Origin: Desulfovibrio sp. OH1186_COT-070
Lineage (GTDB): Bacteria; Desulfobacterota; Desulfovibrionia; Desulfovibrionales; Desulfovibrionaceae
Direction of reading: 5' to 3'
Length of the DNA: 37,347 bases
NCBI RefSeq assembly: GCF_003860215.1
Contig: NZ_RQYH01000022.1
Location: 1-37,347 of the forward strand
Below the pieces are notes generated by a model. The model saw nothing but the letters and a program-made list of their open reading frames with translations. It was not told the DNA's origin and searched no databases. Of the stretch, positions 1 to 7,615 are shown piece by piece (position 1 is the first letter of the stretch; each line of letters begins with the position of its first letter). The position numbers were made by a program, and so were the translations under genes.

Positions 1-54
1 CATATGGGCATCGGTGGTATCACCCCGGCCATGAAACTGAAACGGGCGGCATAG
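1..54 (+). CDS. C-terminal fragment of an unidentified gene (possibly an acyl-CoA ligase)
   Basis: The first 17 codons are open from the window edge and end in TAG at 52-54, giving a tail that reads MGIGGITPAMKLKRAA. The TPxxKLKR string resembles the C-terminal end of long-chain acyl-CoA synthetases (AMP-forming), where a Lys in this region takes part in adenylation. In those enzymes about twenty more residues usually follow, whereas here the frame closes after three, so the family assignment is weak. No other evidence is available because the body of the gene lies outside the window. Confidence 0.35.
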   Translation, partial: HMGIGGITPAMKLKRAA

Positions 55-403
55 GCTCTACTTTTGAGCACTACCACAAATGGGGAGATTACAGACCCTG
101 TGGGAGGCAGTAATGGAAGGCAGCATACCCGGCGGTCTTGGCGGTTTCCGGGCATGGGGCTGCTTTCCGGAGGAGCCGGCGGGGCGGCGTTTTCTGCTGC
201 TGCCCTGCCGTTGGGCGAAGGTCTTCTGGCCTGTGAGAGAAAAAGCGGGCAGGCCGTGGCCCGAACGGTGGTGTGGCCTGCAACGCATAATCCCGGCCCA
301 CAGGCCGGGATTATGCCATCTGTCGCGGGAAGGTCTTTTGCCAGACCCCCCAGGGAAAGAATCCGCTGCGCCTGCTTTTTGTGCGGCAGAAGGCGGTTCG
401 CCT
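55..403. other. Non-coding gap with one long hairpin
   Basis: This stretch separates the partial gene at the left edge from the 3' end of the cupin gene. The open frames crossing it have no ribosome binding site and no recognisable protein, and look like random openness of GC-rich DNA. The only structure seen is the perfect inverted repeat at 285-316, listed separately. Confidence 0.5.
285..316. repeat. Perfect 14-bp inverted repeat with CACA loop
   Basis: Arms 285-298 (GCATAATCCCGGCC) and 303-316 are exact reverse complements around the 4-base loop CACA. There is no T-run on either side, so it is not a standard intrinsic terminator. It lies between two gene ends that converge (left-edge gene on plus, cupin gene on minus), which fits a bidirectional transcription stop or an RNA 3'-end stabiliser. 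Function is inferred from position only. Confidence 0.6.
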
Positions 404-751
404 TCAGTTGGTATACAGAATCAGCGCAACGAACTTCAGGTCACTCTGTCCGTCGTTGAGCAGGCCGTGCCGCTCGCCGTCCTCACAGACCGTGACATCA
501 CCGGCCTTGACGGGGATCTGGCGGTCATTGTCCGTATACAGGCCCTGGCCTTCCAGAATATAGTAGATTTCCTTCTCGCCCTTGTGCGTGTGGGGGCCGA
601 TGGCCGAGCCCGGCTTGAGCAGGGCGATATTGAACAAACGCCCCTTGCCTCCCAGCCCTTCTTCCGGCACGATCTTGGTGAAACAGGTTGTTCCCGGTCC
701 GCCAAACATTTCTTTTTCAAAGCATTCCAGTTCATTTTTCCGGCAGATCAT
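404..751 (-). CDS. Small single-domain cupin protein
   Basis: A 115-residue protein consisting of little more than one cupin beta-barrel. Cupin motif 1 is visible as PHTHKGEKEIYYILEGQG, with probable metal ligands His54, His56 and Glu61. Motif 2 is the VKAGDVTVCEDGERHGL stretch, with His95 as the fourth ligand. Such proteins bind a divalent metal and act as small oxygenases, isomerases or sugar/ligand-binding proteins; the substrate cannot be told here. The start at 751 has a good GGAGACAGC spacer-type ribosome binding site. The gene follows the secreted-protein gene (792-1370) after about 40 bases on the same strand, so the two may be co-transcribed. Confidence 0.85.
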   Translation of the reverse strand: MICRKNELECFEKEMFGGPGTTCFTKIVPEEGLGGKGRLFNIALLKPGSAIGPHTHKGEKEIYYILEGQGLYTDNDRQIPVKAGDVTVCEDGERHGLLNDGQSDLKFVALILYTN

Positions 752-791
752 GCTGTCTCCGTTGCGTTGGTTGCAGGCCGTGGCGCATGCG

Positions 792-1370
792 TCAAAAATC
801 CAGTTTGAACTGCATGCTCATGCCCAGTTCCGTGTCCGGACTCTTGTCGGCAAAGCGGCCCTGGTTTTCGTTTTTGAGAATGAGTTTCGGCCCCAGACTG
901 ATACTCAGGTCTTCAGCGGCCTCCACATCGGCAAGGGCGCGCACCACATGCCTGCTTTCCAGAGGCAAATGCTCGTCAGGCGATGTGTGGCCGGGGAGAT
1001 GCTGGCCACGCCAGGAGGTGCTTTCCTGATCAATGTTCAGGTGCAGGCCGTCTGCGCGGTTCTTTTTTGCGGCAGTGTCCAGCGCGTTGCTGATGCCTGT
1101 GGCCGTGTTCACGGAATTGCTGCGCCGGGCCTGTTCGCCCAGGGCTTTCCGGTGCAGGTTTTCCGCAGGTATGCCCGATGTCCAGGCCTTTCTGCTGCTG
1201 TTGGCGTCGCCGAAAGACCATGTGTGCTTTCTCTTGGTGCGGTCCGGGCGGGGTTTGGCAGGGGCGGATTTTGTGGAACCGTTCACAGACGCGGAGTCCG
1301 CAGCCGGAGATTCCGTGCAGGGCGCCAGGGCAAGGGCGGAAAGAAGGAGAAGGAACAGTCCCTTGTTCAT
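792..1370 (-). CDS. Secreted protein of unknown function
   Basis: A 192-residue protein I do not recognise. The first 25 or so residues form a signal peptide (MNKG followed by a Leu/Ala-rich core). The Cys in ALAPC follows a Pro, which is a poor lipobox, so a Sec signal peptidase I product is more likely than a lipoprotein. The middle is hydrophilic and rich in Ser, Lys, Arg and His, as expected of a disordered or periplasmic segment. The last residues (ELGMSMQFKLDF) alternate polar and hydrophobic positions and end in Phe, like the closing strand of an outer membrane protein, but the chain is too short to be sure of a barrel. The ribosome binding site is weak (GAAAGGC). The gene sits downstream of the efflux operon but beyond its terminator. 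Confidence 0.6.
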   Translation of the reverse strand: MNKGLFLLLLSALALAPCTESPAADSASVNGSTKSAPAKPRPDRTKRKHTWSFGDANSSRKAWTSGIPAENLHRKALGEQARRSNSVNTATGISNALDTAAKKNRADGLHLNIDQESTSWRGQHLPGHTSPDEHLPLESRHVVRALADVEAAEDLSISLGPKLILKNENQGRFADKSPDTELGMSMQFKLDF

Positions 1371-1412
1371 GCCTTTCTATACGGCAGAGGGCTGTTTCTG
1401 TAAAGTGCGGGA

Positions 1413-1445
1413 CAAAAATCCCGTGGCGGGCAGGGCCGCCACGGG
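1413..1445 (-). terminator. Intrinsic terminator of the RND efflux operon
   Basis: On the minus strand a perfect 10-bp stem (CCCGTGGCGG with CCGCCACGGG, loop of 6) is followed at once by ATTTTTGT. It lies about 30 bases beyond the stop codon of the outer membrane channel gene and before the start of the next minus-strand gene, so it should end the efflux operon. Confidence 0.85.
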
Positions 1446-1474
1446 AAGCACGGGCAAGGTGGGCGCGGTTTTCG

Positions 1475-3007
1475 TCAGCGGTTTTCCGCCGGTGACGGCG
1501 CAGCAACCGGTCGGGCTGTTTGCAGCTTTTCCGTACTGATGACGGGAAAGCCGGGGCGCTCGCCGTTGTCCTGCCAGCCGCCGCCCAGGGCCATGCACAC
1601 GCTGACCACGCTGCTCAGGCGGTCGCTCAGAGCCGACGCCAGTTGCAGTTCCGCCTGAAAGAGCTGGCGTTCCGCATCAAGCACCGTGAGGTAGTCCGTA
1701 TAGCCGTTGTCGTATTGCAGGCGCGCAATCTGGACAGCGCGGCGCAGGCTTTCCACCTGTATCTGCATGCTGCGCACAACGGCGTCGGCTTCGCGCTGGG
1801 CCGTGAACGAGGTGCGCAGATCTTCAAAGGCTGTCTGCACGGTTTTGCGGTACACGGCAATGGCGGCCTTTTTCTGGGCTTCGGCATCCTTGAGATTGTA
1901 CCAGTTGTTGCCAACGTCCAGCAGCGGCAGGGAAACTCCGGCCCCGTAGCTCCAGGTTCCGGCGGGAGCGGTGAACAGATGGCCAAAGGCCGCGCTCAGG
2001 GTTCCCAGCATGCCCGTCAGGGAAATGGAGGGGAAAAACTGGGCGCGGGCCACCCCGATATTGGCATTATAGGCCATGATCATGAATTCCGCGGCCCGGA
2101 TGTCCGGCCTGCGCTCCAGAAGTTCCGAAGGCAGGCCCGCGGGCAGCACGGGTGGGGCGGGCAGCATGCCGATGCTCTTGCCGCGCGGCATGGCGCGTTC
2201 CATGATTTCGCGGGGGGAGCAGCCCAGCAGAACGGCCAGGGCGGCTTCCGCCTTGTCCACGGACAGGGTGCTGGTGTGCACCTGGGCGCGCGCTGTTTCC
2301 ACTTCGGCCTTGGCGCGTTGCCAGTCCAGTTCGGTGATGTCTCCCTGCTTGTAGCGGCTGGTATAGATGGCAAACGCTTCCTGCCGGGTTTTCAGGGTGC
2401 GCTTTGAGGTTGCCAGCTGCATGTCCAGGGCCAGCAGTTTGAAGTATGTGTTGGCCGTGCCGCCCGCCACGGAGAGGCGCAAGGCCTCGTGCCCGATGAC
2501 CGTGCTCATGAGCACATCACTGAGCATGGTGCGCCGGTTGCGGAACTTGCCCCAGAAATCCAGCTCCCACGAAGCCTGCAACGCCCCCTGATAGGTGGTG
2601 GGGGAGCGTACCAGACCGCTTTGCGAGAAAGGAACCGTATTGGGCGCCCTTTCCGAAGCGCTTTGGGAGGCGGCAGAGCCCTCAAGGCCCACAAAGGGGA
2701 ACATGGCCGCAGTGGCGACTCCTGCCTGGGCGGCGGCGGAATCTATCTTGGCCTGCGATTCGGCCAGGTCCTGATTGTTTTTCAGGGCTTCTTCCACCAG
2801 AGCACTGAGCACGGGATCACGGAAGCGGTTCCACCAGTCCGTGTCCAGAGGTGTTGTTTCCAGCCGCGTGTTTTTCCATTGGGCGGGAAGATCCTGTCCG
2901 GGGCGCTCGTAGCGGGGGGCCAGAGAGCAGGCGGACAGCAGAACGGCCAGCGCCAGAACCGGCAGAAGCAGCATTTTGCCTGCCCCGGCATTGCGGGGGA
3001 TGCTCAT
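1475..3007 (-). CDS. RND efflux outer membrane channel lipoprotein (OprM/NodT family)
   Basis: A 510-residue outer membrane factor that would form the exit duct of a tripartite drug or solvent efflux pump. The lipobox LLSAC places the lipidated Cys at residue 27, and the mature N-terminus (SLAPRYERP) is typical of the OprM/CmeC/AdeK group. Two long alpha-helical repeats are apparent, with family motifs such as WWNRFRDPVLSALVEEAL near residue 60, SWELDFWGKFRNRR, and LLERRPDIRAAE in the second half. Length is normal for the family. The start codon overlaps the stop of the permease gene by 4 bases (ATGA), indicating translational coupling. It is the last gene of the adaptor-permease-channel operon. 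Confidence 0.95.
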   Translation of the reverse strand: MSIPRNAGAGKMLLLPVLALAVLLSACSLAPRYERPGQDLPAQWKNTRLETTPLDTDWWNRFRDPVLSALVEEALKNNQDLAESQAKIDSAAAQAGVATAAMFPFVGLEGSAASQSASERAPNTVPFSQSGLVRSPTTYQGALQASWELDFWGKFRNRRTMLSDVLMSTVIGHEALRLSVAGGTANTYFKLLALDMQLATSKRTLKTRQEAFAIYTSRYKQGDITELDWQRAKAEVETARAQVHTSTLSVDKAEAALAVLLGCSPREIMERAMPRGKSIGMLPAPPVLPAGLPSELLERRPDIRAAEFMIMAYNANIGVARAQFFPSISLTGMLGTLSAAFGHLFTAPAGTWSYGAGVSLPLLDVGNNWYNLKDAEAQKKAAIAVYRKTVQTAFEDLRTSFTAQREADAVVRSMQIQVESLRRAVQIARLQYDNGYTDYLTVLDAERQLFQAELQLASALSDRLSSVVSVCMALGGGWQDNGERPGFPVISTEKLQTARPVAAPSPAENR

Positions 3008-6000
3008 ATTTCCTCCTGTTCCGCGTCCAGCGGGGATTTGTGGGCATTGGGATCCGTCTTCCCCTGAAGCTTCAGGGAAAGCTGCATGATGGCCTTGAAA
3101 AAGTAGGGCACAAAGAGCGTGGCAATGCAGGTGGCGGCCAGCATGCCTCCCACCACGGCCGTGCCGATGGCCTGACGGCTGTTGGCTCCCGCTCCCGAAC
3201 TGACGGCAAGCGGCACGCAGCCCAGAATGAAGGCCAGAGAGGTCATGATGATGGGGCGGAAGCGCAGCTTGGAGGCGTGCAGGGCCGCAGCGTCCAGGCT
3301 GCGCCCGCCGCGCCAGGCTTCCACCGCAAACTCCACAATGAGAATGGCGTTTTTGGCGGACAGGCCCACCAGAGTGATCAGGGCCACCTGAAAATAGACG
3401 TCGTTGGAAAAATCGCGCACCCAGGTGGCCAGCAGCGCGCCGAACACGCCGAAGGGCACTGCCGTCAGCACCGCGAGCGGCAGGGACCAGGACTCGTACT
3501 GCGCGGCCAGGATAAGAAAGACCATGAGCAGGGCCAGGGCAAAAATGAGCGTGGTGTCGGCGCTGGCCAGCTTTTCCTGCAGGGCCGAGCCTACCCAGCC
3601 CAGCGCGTAGTCGGCGGTCAGCGCGGCTGCCGCGGCCTTTTCCATTTCGGCCAGAGCCTGCCCGGAGGAGTAGCCCGGAGAGGGGGAACCCATGATGTGC
3701 GCGGCGGGGAAGGTATTGTAACGTTCCACCACCTGGGGCGCGGTGCGGCGCTCCAGCGTCATGACGGCCGAAAGCGGTACCATTTCCCCCTTCTTGTTGG
3801 GCACATGGACATCGCCGAGATTTTCGGGAAGGTCGCGGTACTGGGCCTCGGAACGCAGCAAAACTTTGAAGGTACGGCCCATGAGGTTGAAGTCGTTGAC
3901 GTATGTGCTGCCGAAAGTGGCCCCCATGGCCGCATAGGCGTCGCTGATGCTGATGCCCATGTCCTTGCAGCGTTCGCGGTCAAGGTTCGCGTACAACTGG
4001 GGCGAGCCCGTGGTGAAAAGGTTGCGCACCACGCCGATGGCCGGATATTTGGGGGAGCCGTCAGCGTTTTTCGCGGTGGCTTCGGCAACAAAACGATTGG
4101 CCATCTGCTCCAGATCCTGAAGGCTTCCCTCGCCGCGCATCTGGATATAGGCGTCAAAGCCGCCCGTATTGCTCATACCGCTGATGGGAGGCGGGGTAAA
4201 GCTCAGGATAAAAGCTTCGGGCTGCATGATATTGACAGCGCCCATGCTCTGCACCACCTCACCGGCGGACATTCCGGGGCCTTTGCGCTGGTCCCAGGGT
4301 TTGAGCGTGGCGAAGAACGTGGCGTAATTGCTTTTGACCGACATGGAGGTGAGGTCCAGCCCGGCAAGTGTGGCGGAGGCCTCCACCGCAGGATTTTTGA
4401 GCATGAAATCGTTGAGCACCTTGTTGACGCCTTCGGTGCGCGTCTGGGACGCGCCGTCGTCCAGAATGGCGATACCCAGAAAATATCCCTGGTCCTCATC
4501 GGGCACCAGGCCGCCGGGAACAGTGCGTATCAGCCAGAAAATGGCCGCGAACATCAGGGCGCAGAGGCTCAGGGTGCGCAGGTGGGACGCCTTGAGAAAG
4601 CGCACGGTGTTCACATAGCGCCGCGTGATCCGGCTGAAGGTGTAGTTGAACCAGACAAAGGGCCGGGGCAGGGTATGTCCGTGCCCATGGTGCGGCCTGA
4701 GCAGCAGGGTGCAGAGGGCCGGGGTCAGCGTCAGGGCCACAATGCCCGAAAGCACCACGGACACCGAAATGGTGATGGCGAACTGTTTGTACATCTGTCC
4801 GGCCAGTCCGCCCATGAAGGAAACAGGGATGAACACGGAGCAGAGCACCAGCACAATGGCGATGACCGGGGCCGTGACCTCGTTCATGGCCTTGGCCGTG
4901 GCTTCTCTGGGGGGCAAATGCTCCGAGGCCATGATGCGTTCCACGTTTTCCAGCACCACAATGGCATCGTCCACCACGATGCCGATGGCCAGAACCATGG
5001 CAAAGAGTGTCAGGGTATTGATGGTGTAGCCAAAGGCATACAGCCCGGCGAACGTCCCCAGAATGGACACAGGAACGGCAATGCAGGGAATGAGTGTGGC
5101 CCGCCAGTTCTGCAGAAAAACGTAGACAACGATGAACACCAGAATCATGGCTTCCAGAAGCGTGGCCACAACTTCCTTGATGGACTCCATGACAAATTCG
5201 TTGTTGTCCACAATGAGTTTGTATTCCAGCCCGTCGGGCAGGCGCTGGGCGATTTCTTCCAGCTTTGCCAGCACCATGTCTCCGGTGGCGATGGCGTTGG
5301 CACCGGGCAGCAGATAGACGGCCCCCATGCGGGCCTGCATGCCGCTGAAGCGGGCACTGACATTGTAGTCCTGTCCACCCAGTTCGATGCGGGCCACGTC
5401 CTTCAGGCGCAGCATGGCGCTGTCGGCGCTGTTGCGGATGATGATGTCGCCGAATTCCTCGGGGGTGACCAATCTGCCCTGAGTGTCGATCTGCCAGGTG
5501 AGGCGGGTTGACGGCAGAGAGGGCATGTCGCCCAGCCGCCCCGGCGCGTACTGCGAATTCTGCTCCTGAATGGCGGCCCGCACCTCGGCCACGCTCAGGC
5601 CGTATTTTGCCAGCTTGTCCGGTTGCAGCCAGACGCGCATGGCATAGTCCATGCTGCCGAAGACCATGCAGTCGCCCACACCGGGGATACGCTTGAGTTC
5701 GTCCACAACGTTGATGGTCATCCAGTTGTGGATATAGACCCCGCTGTAGCGCCCGTCAGGCGAAAAAAAGGAAAAAGCCTGCAACATGGCTGGCGAGCGT
5801 TTGACCACGCTCACACCCTGCCGCCGCACATCCTCGGGCAGGGTGGTCTGGCTCAGGCTGACCCTGTTGTTGACGTTGACCAGAGCCATGTCGGGGTTTG
5901 TGTCCAGAGAAAAATAGACGCTGATGCTGCCCGAGCCCGAACCGGAAGACGCGGAGGATGTCATGTAGAGCATGTTTTCCACGCCGTTGATGCTCACTTC

Positions 6001-6210
6001 CAGAGGTGCGAGAACCGTGGAGGCAATGGTTTCCGCAGAAGCTCCCGGATAGGTCACGCTGACGTTGACCGTGGGCGGAGCAAGCTCGGGATACTGGGCA
6101 ATGGGCAGGGCATTCATGGCCAGAGCGCCCACCAGAGAAATGACAATGGAAATAACGGCCGACAGCACCGGCCTGCGCAGGAAAAAATTGGGTTTTGTCG
6201 AGACGGCCAT
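3004..6210 (-). CDS. RND multidrug efflux permease (HAE1/AcrB family)
   Basis: A 1068-residue inner membrane proton/drug antiporter of the hydrophobe/amphiphile efflux-1 group. The N-terminus (FFLRRPVLSAVISI) is the standard first transmembrane helix, and two large periplasmic loops lie between TM1-2 and TM7-8. The proton relay is present: Asp414-Asp415 in GIVVDDAIVVLENVER (TM4) and Lys953 in GLSAKNAILIVEFA (TM10), matching Asp407, Asp408 and Lys940 of AcrB with small offsets. Length is slightly above the usual 1030-1050. It lies 9 bases after the adaptor gene and overlaps the channel gene by 4 bases. Substrates cannot be inferred from sequence alone. Confidence 0.96.
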   Translation of the reverse strand: MAVSTKPNFFLRRPVLSAVISIVISLVGALAMNALPIAQYPELAPPTVNVSVTYPGASAETIASTVLAPLEVSINGVENMLYMTSSASSGSGSGSISVYFSLDTNPDMALVNVNNRVSLSQTTLPEDVRRQGVSVVKRSPAMLQAFSFFSPDGRYSGVYIHNWMTINVVDELKRIPGVGDCMVFGSMDYAMRVWLQPDKLAKYGLSVAEVRAAIQEQNSQYAPGRLGDMPSLPSTRLTWQIDTQGRLVTPEEFGDIIIRNSADSAMLRLKDVARIELGGQDYNVSARFSGMQARMGAVYLLPGANAIATGDMVLAKLEEIAQRLPDGLEYKLIVDNNEFVMESIKEVVATLLEAMILVFIVVYVFLQNWRATLIPCIAVPVSILGTFAGLYAFGYTINTLTLFAMVLAIGIVVDDAIVVLENVERIMASEHLPPREATAKAMNEVTAPVIAIVLVLCSVFIPVSFMGGLAGQMYKQFAITISVSVVLSGIVALTLTPALCTLLLRPHHGHGHTLPRPFVWFNYTFSRITRRYVNTVRFLKASHLRTLSLCALMFAAIFWLIRTVPGGLVPDEDQGYFLGIAILDDGASQTRTEGVNKVLNDFMLKNPAVEASATLAGLDLTSMSVKSNYATFFATLKPWDQRKGPGMSAGEVVQSMGAVNIMQPEAFILSFTPPPISGMSNTGGFDAYIQMRGEGSLQDLEQMANRFVAEATAKNADGSPKYPAIGVVRNLFTTGSPQLYANLDRERCKDMGISISDAYAAMGATFGSTYVNDFNLMGRTFKVLLRSEAQYRDLPENLGDVHVPNKKGEMVPLSAVMTLERRTAPQVVERYNTFPAAHIMGSPSPGYSSGQALAEMEKAAAAALTADYALGWVGSALQEKLASADTTLIFALALLMVFLILAAQYESWSLPLAVLTAVPFGVFGALLATWVRDFSNDVYFQVALITLVGLSAKNAILIVEFAVEAWRGGRSLDAAALHASKLRFRPIIMTSLAFILGCVPLAVSSGAGANSRQAIGTAVVGGMLAATCIATLFVPYFFKAIMQLSLKLQGKTDPNAHKSPLDAEQEEI

Positions 6211-6219
6211 ATGCTTTCC

Positions 6220-7326
6220 CTATTGCCCGGACGCTGCTTCCTGCGGCGCGCCCGCGGTCTGCACGCGCACCCGGCTGCCCGGACGGGCCTTGATGATGCC
6301 TTCGCTGACAATGCGTTCGCCGCCCGTGAGGCCGGAGGTCACCAGATATTTGTCGCCCACCACCACATCAAGGGTGACGGGGATGGGGTAGACCGTGTCG
6401 TCCTTGTCCACACCCATGACCAGGGAGCCTTTCTGGGTGACCATGACGCAGGTCTGGGGAATGAGGATGGCCTTGGTCAGCACGTCACCGTCCATGAAAA
6501 TGCGCACATACTGGCCGGGAATAATGCTGTTGTTGGCATTGGCAAAGACCGCACGGGCCTTGAAGACACCGGTGGAGGGCTGTATCTGGCTGTCAATGAA
6601 GGTCACCGCGCCTTCCTCGGGATGCATGCTGCCGTCCAGCAGCTTCAGGCGCGCCCTGTAGCGGTTTTCCGGCGGAAAGACCAGACGGCCCTCCGCTGCC
6701 AGCCGCTGGCGCGTCAGACGTTCGGGGGCGGCAATGGAAAAGTCGATGTGCATGGGATCGGTCTGGTTGACAGTGGTCAGCAGGGAGTTGCCGCTCACGA
6801 GGTTGCCGGGAGTGACGTGCTCCTTGCTGCTGTATCCGGAAACCGGCGATGTCACCTGACAGTAGTCAAGGTTGATGCGGGCCTGACGCAGAGATGCCTT
6901 GGCGGTTTCGTACGCGGCCAGTGCCACATCGCGCTCTTTTTGCGAAACAGCGTTTTTCTGGTACAGGGGGCGGATGCGGTGCCATTCACGCTCGGCGCTG
7001 GTGTACTGTGCCTGGGCGTACTGCACCTGGGCTTCGTACTGGTCGCGCTCCAGTTGGAAAAGCTGCTGCCCCTCCCGGACAAAATCGCCTTCGGTATAGA
7101 GGCGCTTTTCAATGATGCCCTGCACGCGGGCGCGCACTTCAACGGCCCGTGAGCCGGAGGCCTGGGCCTGGTACTGGGCGGGCCAGGAAACATCGGCAAC
7201 GGTCACGTCAACAACGGTAACGGGCATGCGTACGTCCGCGCGCTTTCCTTCTTCCGCGTTCTTGCAGGCGGAGACAAGACAAAGGGTCAGTGCCGCCGCG
7301 AACAGAAATGCTGGTCTGATGCTCAT
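6220..7326 (-). CDS. RND efflux periplasmic adaptor lipoprotein (AcrA/MexA family)
   Basis: A 368-residue membrane fusion protein that would link the permease to the outer membrane channel. The lipobox LVSAC gives a lipidated Cys21. Order of domains: lipoyl half-motif around VEVRARVQGIIEKRLYTEGDFVREGQ, coiled-coil hairpin (about residues 95-165), second lipoyl half around YCQVTSPVSGYSS, beta-barrel (DPMHIDFSIAAPE onward) and membrane-proximal domain near IPGQYVRIFM. It is the first gene of the operon, with SD GGAG seven bases before ATG. Immediately upstream of that SD lies a terminator-like hairpin (7339-7363), suggesting control by attenuation or read-through. No regulator gene of TetR or MarR type is adjacent. 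Confidence 0.95.
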   Translation of the reverse strand: MSIRPAFLFAAALTLCLVSACKNAEEGKRADVRMPVTVVDVTVADVSWPAQYQAQASGSRAVEVRARVQGIIEKRLYTEGDFVREGQQLFQLERDQYEAQVQYAQAQYTSAEREWHRIRPLYQKNAVSQKERDVALAAYETAKASLRQARINLDYCQVTSPVSGYSSKEHVTPGNLVSGNSLLTTVNQTDPMHIDFSIAAPERLTRQRLAAEGRLVFPPENRYRARLKLLDGSMHPEEGAVTFIDSQIQPSTGVFKARAVFANANNSIIPGQYVRIFMDGDVLTKAILIPQTCVMVTQKGSLVMGVDKDDTVYPIPVTLDVVVGDKYLVTSGLTGGERIVSEGIIKARPGSRVRVQTAGAPQEAASGQ

Positions 7327-7338
7327 GAAACTGCTCCG

Positions 7339-7363
7339 AAAAAAACAGGCGGCAAAACCGCCT
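7339..7363 (-). terminator. Terminator-like hairpin abutting the efflux operon ribosome binding site
   Basis: On the minus strand AGGCGG and CCGCCT form a 6-bp stem around TTTTG, followed by G and seven T. The T-run ends directly at the CGGAG that serves as Shine-Dalgarno of the adaptor gene. It is either the terminator of the topA/xdhC-like unit or an attenuator of the efflux operon. An upstream GGCGGCA (minus strand, 7412-7406) can pair exactly with TGCCGCC of this hairpin (7354-7348), which would prevent terminator formation. Confidence 0.55.
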
Positions 7364-7478
7364 TGCGGGCTTTGCTCCGCAGGGTCTGCGGGTACGAAAA
7401 ATCTCTGCCGCCAACACTTCCACTGCGGGCGGGCAAAAATGTGCGCCTGCCGGGCGCATCGGAAACTTTGTTATCTAT

Positions 7479-7510
7479 GAACATAATTTGTTTGAAAAAG
7501 CAAATTGTTC
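7479..7510. promoter_or_regulatory. Operator-like inverted repeat upstream of the efflux operon
   Basis: GAACATAATTTG (7479-7490) and CAAATTGTTC (7501-7510) form an inverted repeat with a 10-base spacer; the inner arms AATTTG/CAAATT are exact and the left arm has two extra bases. It lies in the only AT-rich part of the 289-base gap ahead of the efflux adaptor gene. This is the right size and place for a dimeric TetR- or MarR-type repressor site. No regulator gene is nearby, so the assignment is an inference. Confidence 0.35.
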
Positions 7511-7615
7511 CGGGGAAAGAACGGGATGGGCGGGTATCTGAAAATGGCAGTGATTACAGGCGTTTGCAAGACGGGTAAAATTTACATAACATATTTTTTC
7601 TACCCCTCATGTGCG

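Noticed and set aside
2851-5511. 886-codon open frame on the plus strand opposite the RND permease
   Set aside because: Composition is low-complexity (Gly, His, Gln, Arg) and the frame mirrors the third-position bias of the minus-strand gene; no RBS or family motif.
7323-7484. 53-codon frame ahead of the efflux adaptor gene as a real gene
   Set aside because: No Shine-Dalgarno before its ATG and no recognisable protein; kept only as a possible leader in the attenuation finding.
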